The notes: generated by a model from the letters alone, not told the origin. DNA of 64,000 nucleotides from Pleurocapsaceae cyanobacterium CSU_1_1 (GCA_012034765.1 JAAUOU010000005.1:1-64000), one strand, 5' to 3'; shown: positions 45,311 through 56,290, numbered from the stretch's first letter. Translations and numbers: made by a program.

Positions 45311-45830
45311 AAACTACAGTCTATTTAAAAAAATGTCAACCAATGTAACGTAACATAAAAAACCGAATGTTTTGCTGTTTTTTAGCAGCTAAAGTGTTAG
45401 TGTTGTAGCTATAAAGCTAGATTAAAGATACAACTGCTTGAGGAAATTGCCAAAATAAATTAAAACTGCAAACTATCTCAAAGATAAAAAATAAAGTGTA
45501 GCAGTTTTGTGATTTAAACAGACCGAATCTCTATTGATAAATTAGTATTGATACCTCACTCTGTGTTAAATAAGAGTATCATGCTAGCACTTTTACGCAT
45601 TACTAATAAAAAAAGCAAGGCATAGTGATTGTGTGTTGTATAGTTGGGTGATGGTAATAGTGAAATAATTTATTTTGAACTAAAAAATAATTGTGTTTGT
45701 TTACTACACAATGGTAAATGGTAACAACCAAATTTTAGGTTCGAAAGATTCGTATATATAATGGCAATTGTCTAGCAAAATCAGATCTTAACTATATGGC
45801 TTTAAAACTGTAGATTATGGAGTAGCAAGT
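45311..45830. other. 520-base region upstream of lrtA
   Basis: No reading frame is supported. It lies between divergent lipB and lrtA. Long untranslated leaders that set transcript stability are known for cyanobacterial lrtA, so a long 5' UTR here is plausible. It has runs of A/T and no clear terminator. Confidence 0.5.
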
Positions 45831-46442
45831 ATGAAACTTTTGATCCAAGGAAATAACATTGCAGTCACAGAATCAATTCATGATTACGTCGAACAGAAGT
45901 TAGAAAAGGCAGTTAAACATTTCCAGAATATAACTAGCAAAGTAGATGTCCACTTATCTGTAGCTCGCAATTCTCGGATCGAAAGAAAACATAAGGCGGA
46001 AGTAACGGTATTTGCTAATGGGACAGTGATTCGCGCCCAAGAAGGTAGCGACAATCTTTATGCAAGTATCGACATGGTGGCAGATAAAATTGCGCGTCAG
46101 CTACGCAGATATAAAGAAAAGCACTTGGCCAAAAATACTCATGCTCATATACGACAAGAAGAAATAGTTGAGGGTGAAGAGCCAGTAAAAGTTGATGAAT
46201 TAAATAGCGATCGCCTACCCGAATTACCTGCCACAGTAGTCAGAAGTAAATATTTTGCGATGCCGCCCATGACTACTGAAGAAGCATTGTCACAACTTCA
46301 GTTAATCGATCATGACTTTTATATGTTTCACAATAGCGAATCAAATGAAATCAACGTCATTTATAGCCGTAATCATGGAGGTTATGGAGTAATTCAACCC
46401 CGTTCTGATAGTAATGCTCGTCAAGGAGATTATTCTCACTAG
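45831..46442 (+). CDS. lrtA: LrtA, long-form hibernation promoting factor (HPF)
   Basis: A 203-residue protein with an N-terminal HPF/RaiA domain ([58 protein letters not shown]) and a C-terminal dimerisation domain ([29 protein letters not shown]), so a long HPF that promotes 100S ribosome dimers in dark or starvation. Light-repressed in other cyanobacteria. Confidence 0.93.
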   Translation: MKLLIQGNNIAVTESIHDYVEQKLEKAVKHFQNITSKVDVHLSVARNSRIERKHKAEVTVFANGTVIRAQEGSDNLYASIDMVADKIARQLRRYKEKHLAKNTHAHIRQEEIVEGEEPVKVDELNSDRLPELPATVVRSKYFAMPPMTTEEALSQLQLIDHDFYMFHNSESNEINVIYSRNHGGYGVIQPRSDSNARQGDYSH

Positions 46443-46462
46443 AAATCGTAGGGGTTAACAAT

Positions 46463-46492
46463 AGTAGGGGCGTCTCGCAGAGCGCCCCTACT
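46463..46492. repeat. dispersed palindrome downstream of lrtA
   Basis: Arms AGTAGGGGCG (46463-46472) and CGCCCCTACT (46483-46492) around 10 bases, between the convergent lrtA and 46508 genes. It matches the GGGGCG/CGCCCC core of the era palindrome and could serve as a bidirectional terminator hairpin. Confidence 0.7.
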
Positions 46493-46507
46493 GCGATTGA
46501 TCGATTT

Positions 46508-47104
46508 TTAATCGAGATCCGACAATATTTCCGCTGCTTCAACTGCTGACTCCATTGAGAAATCAAGAGATTGAACAGCCTGAACAATATAAGGAAAGCC
46601 CGCACCTGCTAAACCTTGCTTAATGCGATCGCTTGTTCCCTCAAAAACAACAAATAAAGGATTAATTTCCTCTGCTGCTTCACTAATCATGTGCTTCTCA
46701 GTCGGGGGCATTAACCATTCATAGTCTTGGTCTAGATAAACCTGAGTCTGTCGCCAGCGATTGATTAGATCGGAGAAATCCTCTTCGGGACGATGAATAA
46801 AAACAATAATTTCTGCACCCATCTTAATCTTCCATTCTGGGTCACACATCAAAATGCCTAAATCACAGGGAAGAGAAGTGGCAACCCGAGGAGTTTTAGT
46901 AGCTAAAGGGTCATGAGAATATAGTTCTGGTCGCCTGATCCGAACTACAGGGAGAGGAATCGTAATCAAACTTTGTTCTGGACGACGAATGCTGGGTAAT
47001 GCCTCAAGGTAAGGGCGATATTGCTTCAATAAAGCGATCGCCCCGCTACGAGTGCTATACTCTGCCAACAACGTCTCATAGTCAGCTTTTTTGACGGATA
47101 TCAT
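46508..47104 (-). CDS. hypothetical protein
   Basis: A 198-residue soluble protein that I do not recognise. It begins MISVKKADYETLLAEYSTRS and has VRIRRPELYSHDPLATKTPR, CDLGILMCDPEWKIKMGAEI and a Glu-rich end. It lies 40 bases downstream of pilC on the same strand, so it may be cotranscribed with the pilus motor genes. Confidence 0.65.
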   Translation of the reverse strand: MISVKKADYETLLAEYSTRSGAIALLKQYRPYLEALPSIRRPEQSLITIPLPVVRIRRPELYSHDPLATKTPRVATSLPCDLGILMCDPEWKIKMGAEIIVFIHRPEEDFSDLINRWRQTQVYLDQDYEWLMPPTEKHMISEAAEEINPLFVVFEGTSDRIKQGLAGAGFPYIVQAVQSLDFSMESAVEAAEILSDLD

Positions 47105-47144
47105 AAAATTCTCAAGATAAGAACGCTGGTTACAAAATCAACCA

Positions 47145-48359
47145 TTAACCCAACTGATCGAAGATTGAGAACATTGGTAGATACATCGACATCAAAATCG
47201 TACCTACCATCAAAGCAATACCCACCATCATAATTGGTTCAATCATACTAGTAAGGGCTTTAACTGACTGTTCCACTTCATCTTCATAAAAATCAGCCAC
47301 TTTCTCCATCATGCCGTCTAGTTCTCCAGTTTCTTCCCCAATACTAATCATTTGAATTGCCAAGGCAGGGAAGACATTTTCTTTTTGAATTGCCAAGGAA
47401 ATCATCCCACCCTGTTGAATATCGCGTTTTGCAGCCTGCACAGCATTAACTAATACCTGGTTACCAATCGTGTCGCAGACGATATCAAAACATTGCAATA
47501 CGGGAACACCAGAACGAGTCAAAGTTCCAAAAATACGACAAAAGCGAGCTACGGCAATTTTTTCGTTTAAGTCTCCAAACAGAGGCATCTTCAGCATAAA
47601 GCCATCAATTTGTAGACGACCAGCGGGAGTTTTATAATAAGTACGAATTAAGAAACTTAGTCCAGTAAACGCGACAATCGGAATTAAAACTTTCCAGCTA
47701 CGAAGAATACCACTGATACTCAGCATGACGCGAGTTAACAAAGGTAATTCGGCTCCTAATTGTTCAAAAATACCGCCGAAGACGGGAATTAGAAAGATTG
47801 TCATCCCTAAAAAGGCAATTACAGCAAAAATACCGACGGTTACGGGATAAGCCATGGCTGATTTAATTTGGTTCTGTAGCTTTGCCATGTCTTCCAGCAG
47901 TTTAGACAGTCGCATCAGTACTTCATCAAGAACACCACCCGCTTCACCAGCTTCAACCATAGAAACATAGAGGTTATTAAAACATTCAGGGTAGTCTTTC
48001 ATCGACTCTGATAAGCTTGTACCCTGTTGTACTTCGGCACTAATGCCTAATAATGCTCTTTTGAGTTTAGGATTAGGAGCTTGATCGGCTAGAATACCTA
48101 ACGCCCGTATGATTGCCACCCCTGCGTTAACCATCACGGAAAACTGGCGGGAAAACACTGCCTTATCTTTGACCGTTACTTTGGCTAAAGCCAACTTTAA
48201 TGGCTCTAAATTAAGTTCAAAACCAGCCTTATTAATTTTACCGACTGCCACATATCTATTTTTGAGTACTAAACGAGCTTGTTCGGCAGAAGCAGCGTCA
48301 ATTTTTTGATTAAAGACTTTTCCTGAATGGTCTTTGACTTTTGCTGTATAGGTAGACAT
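47145..48359 (-). CDS. pilC: PilC, type IV pilus platform protein
   Basis: A 404-residue inner-membrane protein with two GspF domains. Motifs include FSRQFSVMVNAGVAIIRALG, MVEAGEAGGVLDEVLMRL and MISIGEETGELDGMMEKVA. It anchors the assembly and retraction ATPases. It is third in the pilB-pilT-pilC operon. Confidence 0.93.
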   Translation of the reverse strand: MSTYTAKVKDHSGKVFNQKIDAASAEQARLVLKNRYVAVGKINKAGFELNLEPLKLALAKVTVKDKAVFSRQFSVMVNAGVAIIRALGILADQAPNPKLKRALLGISAEVQQGTSLSESMKDYPECFNNLYVSMVEAGEAGGVLDEVLMRLSKLLEDMAKLQNQIKSAMAYPVTVGIFAVIAFLGMTIFLIPVFGGIFEQLGAELPLLTRVMLSISGILRSWKVLIPIVAFTGLSFLIRTYYKTPAGRLQIDGFMLKMPLFGDLNEKIAVARFCRIFGTLTRSGVPVLQCFDIVCDTIGNQVLVNAVQAAKRDIQQGGMISLAIQKENVFPALAIQMISIGEETGELDGMMEKVADFYEDEVEQSVKALTSMIEPIMMVGIALMVGTILMSMYLPMFSIFDQLG

Positions 48360-48414
48360 AAATAAATTAAATAGTTGAAGTTAGTGATGACAAAATAGTT
48401 AGTTTAAATAGCAA

Positions 48415-49539
48415 TTAACTGCGTTTAGCGCCTGCTTTGGCATTAGCCATCATCCCCACGTCTCCCGCAGCACTACCTACAAGACGCTGTAATTCGTCTG
48501 GTCGAGAACTTTTAGCTAATCCTTCTTCCATACTGACCATGCCTTTTTTAATCAAATCAGCCAAAGCCTGTTCCATAGTTTGCATCTCCATCTTGGCTCC
48601 CGTTTGAATCGCCGAATAGACCATGGCAGCCTTACCTTCGCGAATTAAATTAGAAATTGCAGGAGTGACAATCATGATTTCTTGTGCCATGACTCGACCG
48701 AACTCTCCTGGTTTAGGATTTTTCTTTTTAACCAAGGTTTGACTAAAGACGGCAATCAACGAGTTGGACAGCATGGCTCTAATTTGCGCCTGTTGACCTG
48801 CGGGAAAAACGTCAATTATTCGATCCACCGTTCCCGATGCCGAATTAGTGTGGAGAGTCCCAAATACTAAGTGACCTGTTTCTGCGGCGGAAATTGCCAA
48901 GGAAATTGTTTCCAAATCTCGCATTTCTCCCACCAGAATAATATCTGGATCTTCCCGCAGTGCAGCTTTTAGGGCATTACCAAAGCTTTTAGTATCTTCT
49001 CCTTTTTGGCGCTGGTGAAACAAACTTTTCTCATTTTCAAAAACGTATTCAATGGGGTCTTCTACGGTGAGAATATGTTCTCCACGGCTGCGGTTAATTA
49101 AGTCCAGCATCGCTGCGAGGGTCGTAGTTTTACCCGAACCTGTGGGTCCTGTGACCAAAACCAGTCCCCGTGGTCTTTCAGTGGTTCTTCTGATGACATC
49201 AGGTAAACCTAGCTGATCGAAATTAGGAATTTTGGAAGACAATGCTCGTAAACAAGCAGCAAAACAGCCACGCTCTTTATAAACATTGACCCGAAACCGA
49301 GCTAATCCTTTTACCCCATAAGAGCAATCTAGTTCCCAGTGCTGTTCAAGCTCTTTTCTTTGAGTATTGTTAAGCATACTGAAGATCAAGCGTTGACACT
49401 CTTGGGGACTTAGCTCCTCCCCAATGGGGGTTAATTTACCGCTAATGCGAAAGTAAATTGGTGCGCCAGCTTGGATGTGCATATCAGAGCCACCCATTTC
49501 TACTAGGCGCTCCATCATATCTTCGATCATTAAATCCAT
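48415..49539 (-). CDS. pilT: PilT, pilus retraction ATPase
   Basis: A 374-residue hexameric ATPase: Walker A VTGPTGSGKTTTLAAM, the Asp box and Walker B ALREDPDIILVGEMRD, His box ETGHLVFGTLHTNSA. AIRAGK-type motif appears as LIREGKAAMVYSAIQTG. It powers pilus retraction and twitching. Situated between pilB and pilC. Confidence 0.95.
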   Translation of the reverse strand: MDLMIEDMMERLVEMGGSDMHIQAGAPIYFRISGKLTPIGEELSPQECQRLIFSMLNNTQRKELEQHWELDCSYGVKGLARFRVNVYKERGCFAACLRALSSKIPNFDQLGLPDVIRRTTERPRGLVLVTGPTGSGKTTTLAAMLDLINRSRGEHILTVEDPIEYVFENEKSLFHQRQKGEDTKSFGNALKAALREDPDIILVGEMRDLETISLAISAAETGHLVFGTLHTNSASGTVDRIIDVFPAGQQAQIRAMLSNSLIAVFSQTLVKKKNPKPGEFGRVMAQEIMIVTPAISNLIREGKAAMVYSAIQTGAKMEMQTMEQALADLIKKGMVSMEEGLAKSSRPDELQRLVGSAAGDVGMMANAKAGAKRS

Positions 49540-49587
49540 AATCTGTTCCTGAAATTTTTGAAATTTTTTAACTGTTACAATCTTGAT

Positions 49588-51588
49588 TTAAAAACGGGGA
49601 GTCATACAGTAAGGACAATCTAACCACTCAGGCTGCAATTCTGCGCGACAGGTGCGACAAGTTAAACCACTCTTGCGCTTGGCTTTTAATTCTGCTTCCA
49701 AACCTGAGTCGGTAAATGTAACCCGTTCGACTTCTTCTAAAGTAGTTTGACCTTCTCTAACGAGATTGAGGCTATAGGCCAGGATTGTAATCATCCCTTC
49801 TTCTACGGCAGTTTCTTTAATGCGATCGGTATTTGCTCCCTCATTAATCAGAGTTTGGATCTTTTCTGAGTTACGCATTACTTCATAAACCCCAATTCGT
49901 CCTTTGTAGCCTACCCCCTGGCATTTAGGACATAATTTACCACTAGCTTTTGCTTGGGAAAGCTGTTCGGGCTCTAACTTATTGGCTTTATAGAAAATGA
50001 CTTCTTCCCCTGCTGCGGCTGATAAACCGAATCTAGCTAGCTCTTCATGGCTAGGATTATAAGCAATCCGACATTCGCTACAAACTTTGCGCATTAATCT
50101 TTGCGCCAAAACTCCGACTAATGCTCCCGAAATCATAAACGGTTCAACCCCCATCTCATCCAGACGAGAAATCGCTCCAGCAGCATCATTGGTATGCAGA
50201 GTAGTTAGGACTAGGTGACCTGTTAAGGCTGCTTCAATCGAAGTTTTTGCTGTTTCAGAGTCTCGCGTCTCACCCACGAGGATTACGTCAGGATCTTGTC
50301 TTAAAAAAGCTCGCAGGATCGAAGCAAAATCCATCCCCTTTTCGCGAATTACTTGCACCTGAGTAATCCCGTCCAGGGAATATTCAATCGGGTCTTCAGC
50401 AGTACAAATATTAATATCAGGACTATTTCTTTCAGCTAGTACTGAATAAAGACTGGTAGATTTTCCCGATCCTGTAGGTCCTGTTACCAAAATGATCCCA
50501 TAAGGACGTTTTGCCATATCTCGGACTATTTCCAGCGTCTCTTGGTGAGAAATGAGTTTATCCAAACCTAGTTGAGTGGCTGAGTTGTCAAGAATCCGCA
50601 GCACTACTTTTTCCCCGTAGCGACTAGGTAGGGTATTGACCCGAAAATCTACTTTTCTCCCCTGAAACATCCGACGGATCTTACCATCTTGGGGCAACCG
50701 CTTTTCCGCAATATCTAGCTCTGCCATAATCTTGAAACGAGCAATTACCGCTGGGATAATCTTTTTCGGCATCCGATCAAAAGGCTGCTGTAATACACTA
50801 TCCTTGCGATAACGAATTTTCAACCCTTCTTCCTGGGGTTCAACATGAATATCAGAAACACCGTCTTGCAAAGCTTTAGCCAAAATTTTATTGACCAAGG
50901 TAATAATTGGTGCTGCTTGAGCTTCGTTGGTTGCACCCAAATCATCGGCAAGCTCATCCTCACTTTCTTCTAAATTAAAGTCAAAGTTATCTAACTCTAG
51001 AGAAACATCAACGTTAACCTCTTTTTTCTTGGCAGTTTCTTGTTTGACCTGATCATCCAAAAACTGATCGATTAATTGTTGATAATCGCTTTGAGTAATG
51101 ACCTGTCGTTCAATTCCAATTCCTTTAGGTCTAAGAATCCGATTAAGATCATCCTGGGCTTCCAGGTTCTCTGGATCGACCATCGCCACAACTAAGATAG
51201 GATTGTCTCCATCTTTTTTGTACAGCGGAATTAAGCGATAGCGACGACAAAGATCAAGGGGAATTAGGGAATTAATCAATTCCCCCATTTGATTGTTACT
51301 AAATTTTTCGGTTTCGATTTCAGGATCAGCCGATTCCACCCCATAAACGACTTTTAGCTCAAATAAATGGTGTTTTTTATATTGGCGCAGTAAATCTGGC
51401 GGTAACTGTTTACCCGTAGCTGATTCTAATACGTCGATTAGCGAATGCCCTGTTTTGCGACTCTCCGCCAAAGCCTTTTGCATTTTATCGCCATCAATAA
51501 AACCTTTTTGTACCAATTGGTTACCAAAAGGCGACAAATTATTACGTACGGCGATCGCCCGATTTTTTTTAGAGGAAGAATAAGCCAT
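49588..51588 (-). CDS. pilB: PilB, pilus assembly ATPase
   Basis: A 666-residue GspE-type ATPase with an N-terminal MshEN region, a central segment rich in Asp/Glu, Walker A VTGPTGSGKSTSLYSV, Walker B DPDVILVGETRDSETA and the tetracysteine zinc motif (CSECRIAYNP...CPKCQGVG). A further CRTCRAE...CPYCMTPRF forms a second possible zinc ribbon at the C-terminus. It drives pilus extension. Confidence 0.95.
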   Translation of the reverse strand: MAYSSSKKNRAIAVRNNLSPFGNQLVQKGFIDGDKMQKALAESRKTGHSLIDVLESATGKQLPPDLLRQYKKHHLFELKVVYGVESADPEIETEKFSNNQMGELINSLIPLDLCRRYRLIPLYKKDGDNPILVVAMVDPENLEAQDDLNRILRPKGIGIERQVITQSDYQQLIDQFLDDQVKQETAKKKEVNVDVSLELDNFDFNLEESEDELADDLGATNEAQAAPIITLVNKILAKALQDGVSDIHVEPQEEGLKIRYRKDSVLQQPFDRMPKKIIPAVIARFKIMAELDIAEKRLPQDGKIRRMFQGRKVDFRVNTLPSRYGEKVVLRILDNSATQLGLDKLISHQETLEIVRDMAKRPYGIILVTGPTGSGKSTSLYSVLAERNSPDINICTAEDPIEYSLDGITQVQVIREKGMDFASILRAFLRQDPDVILVGETRDSETAKTSIEAALTGHLVLTTLHTNDAAGAISRLDEMGVEPFMISGALVGVLAQRLMRKVCSECRIAYNPSHEELARFGLSAAAGEEVIFYKANKLEPEQLSQAKASGKLCPKCQGVGYKGRIGVYEVMRNSEKIQTLINEGANTDRIKETAVEEGMITILAYSLNLVREGQTTLEEVERVTFTDSGLEAELKAKRKSGLTCRTCRAELQPEWLDCPYCMTPRF

Positions 51589-51880
51589 AAAATAGAAAAA
51601 ATATCTCCTGACGATAGCTAGTGTTCCCTAAACTTGGCGTAAAATTCCTACTGCCCAAAACTAACTATTCCAATTACGATTAAGTAGTTTGATTTTTAAG
51701 TACCACAACTAATCTTGAGTGAGAGAAAAATATCTTATGATGACTGTACTATAAGGACTAGCGAAGTTGATCGCTTACTAGTTAACAAAGTAGTTTTAAT
51801 CAGCTCAAAAAATTAAAACTGTTAATTTCTTGGCTGAATGCCATATTCTATATTTTGTACGTAGAGAGACAAACATTCCT

Positions 51881-52594
51881 ATGAGTGAAGAGCAGAAACA
51901 ACCTGAAAATCCTGTCGACAATCCTGAAGTTGTGGTTGAAACTTCTTTAGAAGACCATGATTCTGTGCCAGAGTCTGCTGTAGAGCTAGATGAAGATACA
52001 GAAATAAATTTAGAAACTGATAGCCAGACTGCTGAAAACGAGGAGATTTTTGCCGCCTTCCAGCAAGAAAACGCCAATCTCAAAAAGCTTTTAGACGACA
52101 AAAGTCAACAGGCAGATCTAGCCAAGGCGCAATATGCTCGTTTGGCAGCCGACTTTGAAAATTTTCGCCGCCGAACTACCAAAGAAAAAGAAAATCTGGA
52201 AGTGCAGACAAAGAAAAACGTCATTTCTGAATTACTACCCGTAATCGATAACTTTGAGCGAGCCAGAATGCAGTTAAAACCAGAGAGCGAAGGCGAAAAA
52301 ACAATTCATTCTAGCTATCAGGGAGTATACAAAACTCTGGTGGAATGCCTCAAAAAAATGGGAGTTTCAGCCATGCGACCTGAAGGACAAGAATTTGATC
52401 CCAATTATCATGAAGCTATGTTACGCGAACCCACCAATGAATATCCCGAAGGAACCGTAATTGAGCAACTAATGCGAGGTTATACCATTGGCGAGACAAT
52501 TTTGCGTCATGCCATGGTTAAAGTTGCTGTTCCTCAAGAACCTGTGATAACTTCGGAACAGAAAACGACAGAAAATGAAGAAAATGATCATTAA
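51881..52594 (+). CDS. grpE: GrpE nucleotide-exchange factor
   Basis: ATG 51881 (MSEEQKQPENPVDN) is chosen over an in-frame upstream start at 51830. 237 residues: an acidic N-terminus, a long coiled coil (about 70-135), ADFENFRRRTTKEKENLE and the C-terminal RPEGQEFDPNYHEAMLREP and VIEQLMRGYTIGETILRHAM. It releases ADP from DnaK. First gene of a grpE-dnaK-dnaJ block. Confidence 0.94.
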   Translation: MSEEQKQPENPVDNPEVVVETSLEDHDSVPESAVELDEDTEINLETDSQTAENEEIFAAFQQENANLKKLLDDKSQQADLAKAQYARLAADFENFRRRTTKEKENLEVQTKKNVISELLPVIDNFERARMQLKPESEGEKTIHSSYQGVYKTLVECLKKMGVSAMRPEGQEFDPNYHEAMLREPTNEYPEGTVIEQLMRGYTIGETILRHAMVKVAVPQEPVITSEQKTTENEENDH

Positions 52595-52604
52595 GTAACT
52601 GCCT

Positions 52605-52633
52605 AGTTTCAAACGACTAACAAGTTTGAAACT
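52605..52633. promoter_or_regulatory. 10-bp hairpin between grpE and dnaK
   Basis: Arms AGTTTCAAAC and GTTTGAAACT are perfect complements 10 bases after the grpE stop. No T-run follows, so it may be a processing or stability element rather than a terminator. A second 7-bp hairpin (TCGGCAT/ATGCCGA) lies at 52653-52672. No CIRCE element was seen. Confidence 0.5.
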
Positions 52634-52742
52634 CTATCGGGGATTTATTAGCTCGGCATTGTAGTATGCCGATGAATACTATTAGCTTCTCTGTCAACAT
52701 CTTTGTAATTTATACATACATGAAAGTTACTGCCTAAGCACT

Positions 52743-54740
52743 ATGGCAAAAGTTATCGGTATTGATCTGGGAACTACCAACAGTTGCGTTGCTGTACTGG
52801 AAGGGGGCAAGCCCATAATTATTGCTAATTCAGAAGGGGCGCGGACAACTCCTAGTATTGTAGCGTTTGCCAAGGGGGATACTCGTTTAGTCGGTCAGTT
52901 GGCAAAAAGGCAATCAGTCACCAACGCGCAAAATACAATTCATAGCATCAAACGCTTTATTGGTCGTCGTTGGGAAGACACAGAAGAAGAGCGATCGCGC
53001 ACGCCTTACAAATGTATTCCAGGTCGAGATGATACTGTTGATGTTCAGATCAAAAACAGGAATTACACTCCTCAGGAGATTTCTGCCATGATTTTACAAA
53101 AGTTAAAGGCAGATGCGGAAAGCTTTTTGGGAGAACCTGTCAAAGAGGTCGTAATTACAGTACCTGCCTATTTTACTGATGCCCAGCGACAGGCAACCAA
53201 AGATGCAGGTGCGATTGCTGGACTTGAAGTGCTGCGTATTGTCAATGAGCCTACTGCTGCCGCCTTAGCCTATGGTCTAGACAAACAAGACCGAGAAGAA
53301 CACATTCTAGTTTTTGACTTGGGGGGCGGAACTTTTGATGTTTCTGTCCTGCAATTAGGTAATGGTGTGTTTGAAGTTAAATCTACCTCAGGTAATAATC
53401 ATCTGGGTGGGGATGATTTTGATAACGTGATCGTACGTTGGCTGATCAAGACTTTTTACGCTCAAGAAGAAATTGACCTTAGAACCGATAAGATGGCGTT
53501 GCAGCGGATGAGAGAGGCTGCGGAAAAAGCCAAAATTGAGCTTTCGGCTACTCCAACTACATCAATTAATCTGCCTTTTATCACTGCCGATGAAACAGGA
53601 CCCAAACATATTGAATTAGAGCTAAGTCGAGCTAAATTTGAAGAACTATCTAAAGATTTAATTCAAAAGACTCTAGACCCAGTTAAGTTAGCTTTAAAAG
53701 ATTCTGACTTGGAGCCTCATGAAATTGATCGCATCATTTTAGTTGGGGGTTCTACGCGCATTCCCGCAGTTCAGGCAGCGATTAAAACCATCTTTGATGG
53801 TATGCAAATAGACCGCTCAGTCAATCCAGATGAAGCAGTGGCAGCAGGAGCAGCGATTCAAGCAGGTGTTTTAGGCGGGGAGGTTGAAGACGTTTTGCTG
53901 CTTGATATTACTCCTCTATCATTGGGGATCGAAACTTTGGGGGAGGTTTTTACCAAGATCATTGAAAAGAATACAACTGTTCCTACCAGCAAATCGCAAA
54001 TTTTTTCTACTGCTGCTGATGGTCAAACAACTGTGGAAATTCATGCTCTACAAGGGGAAAGAGCTATGGCGAAGGACAACAAAAGCTTAGGCAAGTTTCT
54101 TTTGACAGGAATTCCTGTTGCTCCTAGAGGAATGCCTCAAATCGAAGTTGCTTTTGAAATTGATGTGAATGGTATTTTACAAGTTTCGGCTCAAGATAAG
54201 GGTACTGGTAAACAGCAAGGTATCACTATTAGCAATACTGGAGGATTAAGCTCTAGCGAAGTTGAGCGAATGCGTCAAGAGGCAGATAGTTTTGCCGACC
54301 AAGATCGCCGTCACATTGAATTAGTCAAGTTGAAAAACCAAGCTGAGAATTTAATTTACAATTACGATTCAACTGTTAATGAACAAGGAGACTTGATTCG
54401 CGATGAATATAAAGCAAAAATTGCCCGCATTAAAGAGGAGTTTAATATTGCTTGCAATAATCCTCATACCAGCATCAAAGATATTAGCGATATTTTAGAA
54501 AGCCTACGTCAAACGCTACTAGAAATTGGTACGGACGTTTATCAACAAAAAAATGTCAACCCTAATGATTCTTTCGTCTTTGATGACTTTAATGATGACG
54601 ATCTAGCTGCAGCTAAAACTGAGATGGATTTAGCTGCTAATCATAATAACGTCAAAGCAGTTGTTAGTATATCTAACAATGCCAACGTTGAAGGGGGTGT
54701 CGATTTTGGTTTAGACGATGATTATGAATCAGTTGATTAA
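52743..54740 (+). CDS. dnaK: DnaK chaperone, DnaK1-like
   Basis: A 665-residue Hsp70: [53 protein letters not shown] and [13 protein letters not shown]. The C-terminus ([13 protein letters not shown]) lacks the common EEVD-like end of DnaK2. Adjacency to grpE and to the pilBTC block suggests the DnaK1 type of Synechocystis. It folds proteins with DnaJ and GrpE. Confidence 0.95.
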   Translation: MAKVIGIDLGTTNSCVAVLEGGKPIIIANSEGARTTPSIVAFAKGDTRLVGQLAKRQSVTNAQNTIHSIKRFIGRRWEDTEEERSRTPYKCIPGRDDTVDVQIKNRNYTPQEISAMILQKLKADAESFLGEPVKEVVITVPAYFTDAQRQATKDAGAIAGLEVLRIVNEPTAAALAYGLDKQDREEHILVFDLGGGTFDVSVLQLGNGVFEVKSTSGNNHLGGDDFDNVIVRWLIKTFYAQEEIDLRTDKMALQRMREAAEKAKIELSATPTTSINLPFITADETGPKHIELELSRAKFEELSKDLIQKTLDPVKLALKDSDLEPHEIDRIILVGGSTRIPAVQAAIKTIFDGMQIDRSVNPDEAVAAGAAIQAGVLGGEVEDVLLLDITPLSLGIETLGEVFTKIIEKNTTVPTSKSQIFSTAADGQTTVEIHALQGERAMAKDNKSLGKFLLTGIPVAPRGMPQIEVAFEIDVNGILQVSAQDKGTGKQQGITISNTGGLSSSEVERMRQEADSFADQDRRHIELVKLKNQAENLIYNYDSTVNEQGDLIRDEYKAKIARIKEEFNIACNNPHTSIKDISDILESLRQTLLEIGTDVYQQKNVNPNDSFVFDDFNDDDLAAAKTEMDLAANHNNVKAVVSISNNANVEGGVDFGLDDDYESVD

Positions 54741-54771
54741 GTGAAGATAAATTAAAATTTTTATTCACTTT
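54739..54771 (+). terminator. possible terminator after dnaK
   Basis: AAGTGAA (54739-54745) pairs with TTCACTT (54764-54770), followed by TTTTG. It overlaps the dnaK stop. The stem is short and AT-rich, so it may only weaken read-through into dnaJ. Confidence 0.4.
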
Positions 54772-54881
54772 TGCTGGAACCAATTTAAAATGATTAGTCC
54801 TTAGTAGTAACCGTACTATATTTACTGGTTCTGATTTTGCTACAGTACAATCTATAAACCATAGGGAAAAATTAAGATTTT

Positions 54882-56021
54882 ATGGCAGAGGACTACTATC
54901 AAATCCTGGGCGTATCCCGCGATGTAGATAAAGATGAACTAAAGCGCGCTTATCGCCGTCTTGCGCGCCAATATCATCCCGATGTCAACAAAGAACCAGG
55001 AGCAGAAGAAAAGTTTAAAGAGATCAGTCGCGCTTACGAAGTTCTTTCTGAACCAGACACTCGCGGTAGATACGATCGCTTTGGCGAAGCTGGAGTAGGT
55101 GGTGCTGCTGGCGGTGCGTCGGGATTCGACTACAACGATATGGGTGGCTTTGCCGATATCTTTGAAACGATTTTTAGCGGTTTTGGTGGTGGCGCTGGCA
55201 CTAGCCAGGGGCAATCTCGCCGTCGTAATGGACCTGTCAGGGGAGACGATCTGCGCTTAGACCTCAAGCTAGACTTTAGAGAGGCGGTTTTTGGTGGCGA
55301 AAAGCAAATTAAAATTCCTCACCTAGAATCTTGCGAAACTTGTAATGGCACTGGAGCTAAACCAGGTACGGGAGTGAAAACCTGTAGTGTTTGTAGTGGT
55401 AGTGGTCAAGTACGCCGTGCTACTCGAACTCCTTTTGGTAGTTTTGCTCAGGTTTCAGCTTGCACTAACTGTAACGGCACAGGACAGGTAATAGAAGAAA
55501 AATGTAGCACTTGTCATGGTGCAGGTCGTCAACAAGAAACTAAGAATCTTAAAATTACTATTCCCCCAGGTGTGGATAATGGTACTCGCCTCAGAGTTTC
55601 TGGAGAGGGGGATGCTGGTGTTCGCAACGGTACGCCAGGGGATCTATACGTTTATCTATTTGTGGAATCTGATAAAGAATTCACTCGCGAAGGGATTAAT
55701 GTTAGATCGGAAATTTCGATTAGTTATTTACAGGCTATTTTAGGCTGTAACCTACAAGTTAATACGGTTGATGGTAAGGAAGAATTGACTATTCCCTCTG
55801 GAACTCAACCAAATACAGTGCTAACCCTAGAAAATAAAGGTGTACCGAAGCTTGGCAATCCTGTGAGTCGGGGAAACCATTTAATTACCGTTAAGATCAA
55901 TATTCCGACTAAGGTTAATTCTGAAGAGAGAGAACTCTTAGAAAAGCTAGCTGGGGTTAGAGGTGAAAGCGTAGGCAAAGGTACGAAAGAAGGTTTCTTG
56001 GGAGGTTTATTTCAGAAATGA
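54882..56021 (+). CDS. dnaJ: DnaJ co-chaperone, full-length type I
   Basis: A 379-residue protein with J domain ([23 protein letters not shown] at RQYHPDV), a Gly/Phe region, four CxxCxGxG zinc repeats ([47 protein letters not shown]) and the C-terminal substrate domain. It stimulates DnaK. It overlaps the next gene by 4 bases. Confidence 0.95.
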   Translation: MAEDYYQILGVSRDVDKDELKRAYRRLARQYHPDVNKEPGAEEKFKEISRAYEVLSEPDTRGRYDRFGEAGVGGAAGGASGFDYNDMGGFADIFETIFSGFGGGAGTSQGQSRRRNGPVRGDDLRLDLKLDFREAVFGGEKQIKIPHLESCETCNGTGAKPGTGVKTCSVCSGSGQVRRATRTPFGSFAQVSACTNCNGTGQVIEEKCSTCHGAGRQQETKNLKITIPPGVDNGTRLRVSGEGDAGVRNGTPGDLYVYLFVESDKEFTREGINVRSEISISYLQAILGCNLQVNTVDGKEELTIPSGTQPNTVLTLENKGVPKLGNPVSRGNHLITVKINIPTKVNSEERELLEKLAGVRGESVGKGTKEGFLGGLFQK

Positions 56022-56290
56022 TCGACCCTCAAAGCACGGATAATGGGATCGGCGATCGCGCAGATGCTCATTTAGATTTGCGGGGTACACCCTGTCCGAT
56101 TAATTTTGTTAGGACTAAGTTACGTTTGGAGCAAATGTCACCAGGTTCACTCTTAGAAGTCTGGCTTGATGCTGGTGAACCCATTGAACAAGTGCCTGAT
56201 AGTTTGAAGATGGAAGGTTATCAGGTTGAGGCGCTAGACGAGAAACAGGATTTCTTTGCTTTATTAGTTCGTCGTCCTGTAACCTCGTGA
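56018..56290 (+). CDS. TusA/SirA-family sulfur-transfer protein
   Basis: A 90-residue protein with [20 protein letters not shown]; the Cys of the CPxx motif carries persulfide in TusA, which relays sulfur to tRNA thiolation or cofactors. Translationally coupled on both sides (ATGA with dnaJ, GTGA with rsgA). Confidence 0.88.
   Translation: MIDPQSTDNGIGDRADAHLDLRGTPCPINFVRTKLRLEQMSPGSLLEVWLDAGEPIEQVPDSLKMEGYQVEALDEKQDFFALLVRRPVTS

Noticed and set aside
52595-52742. CIRCE/HrcA operator ahead of dnaK
   Set aside because: The inverted repeats there do not match TTAGCACTC-N9-GAGTGCTAA.
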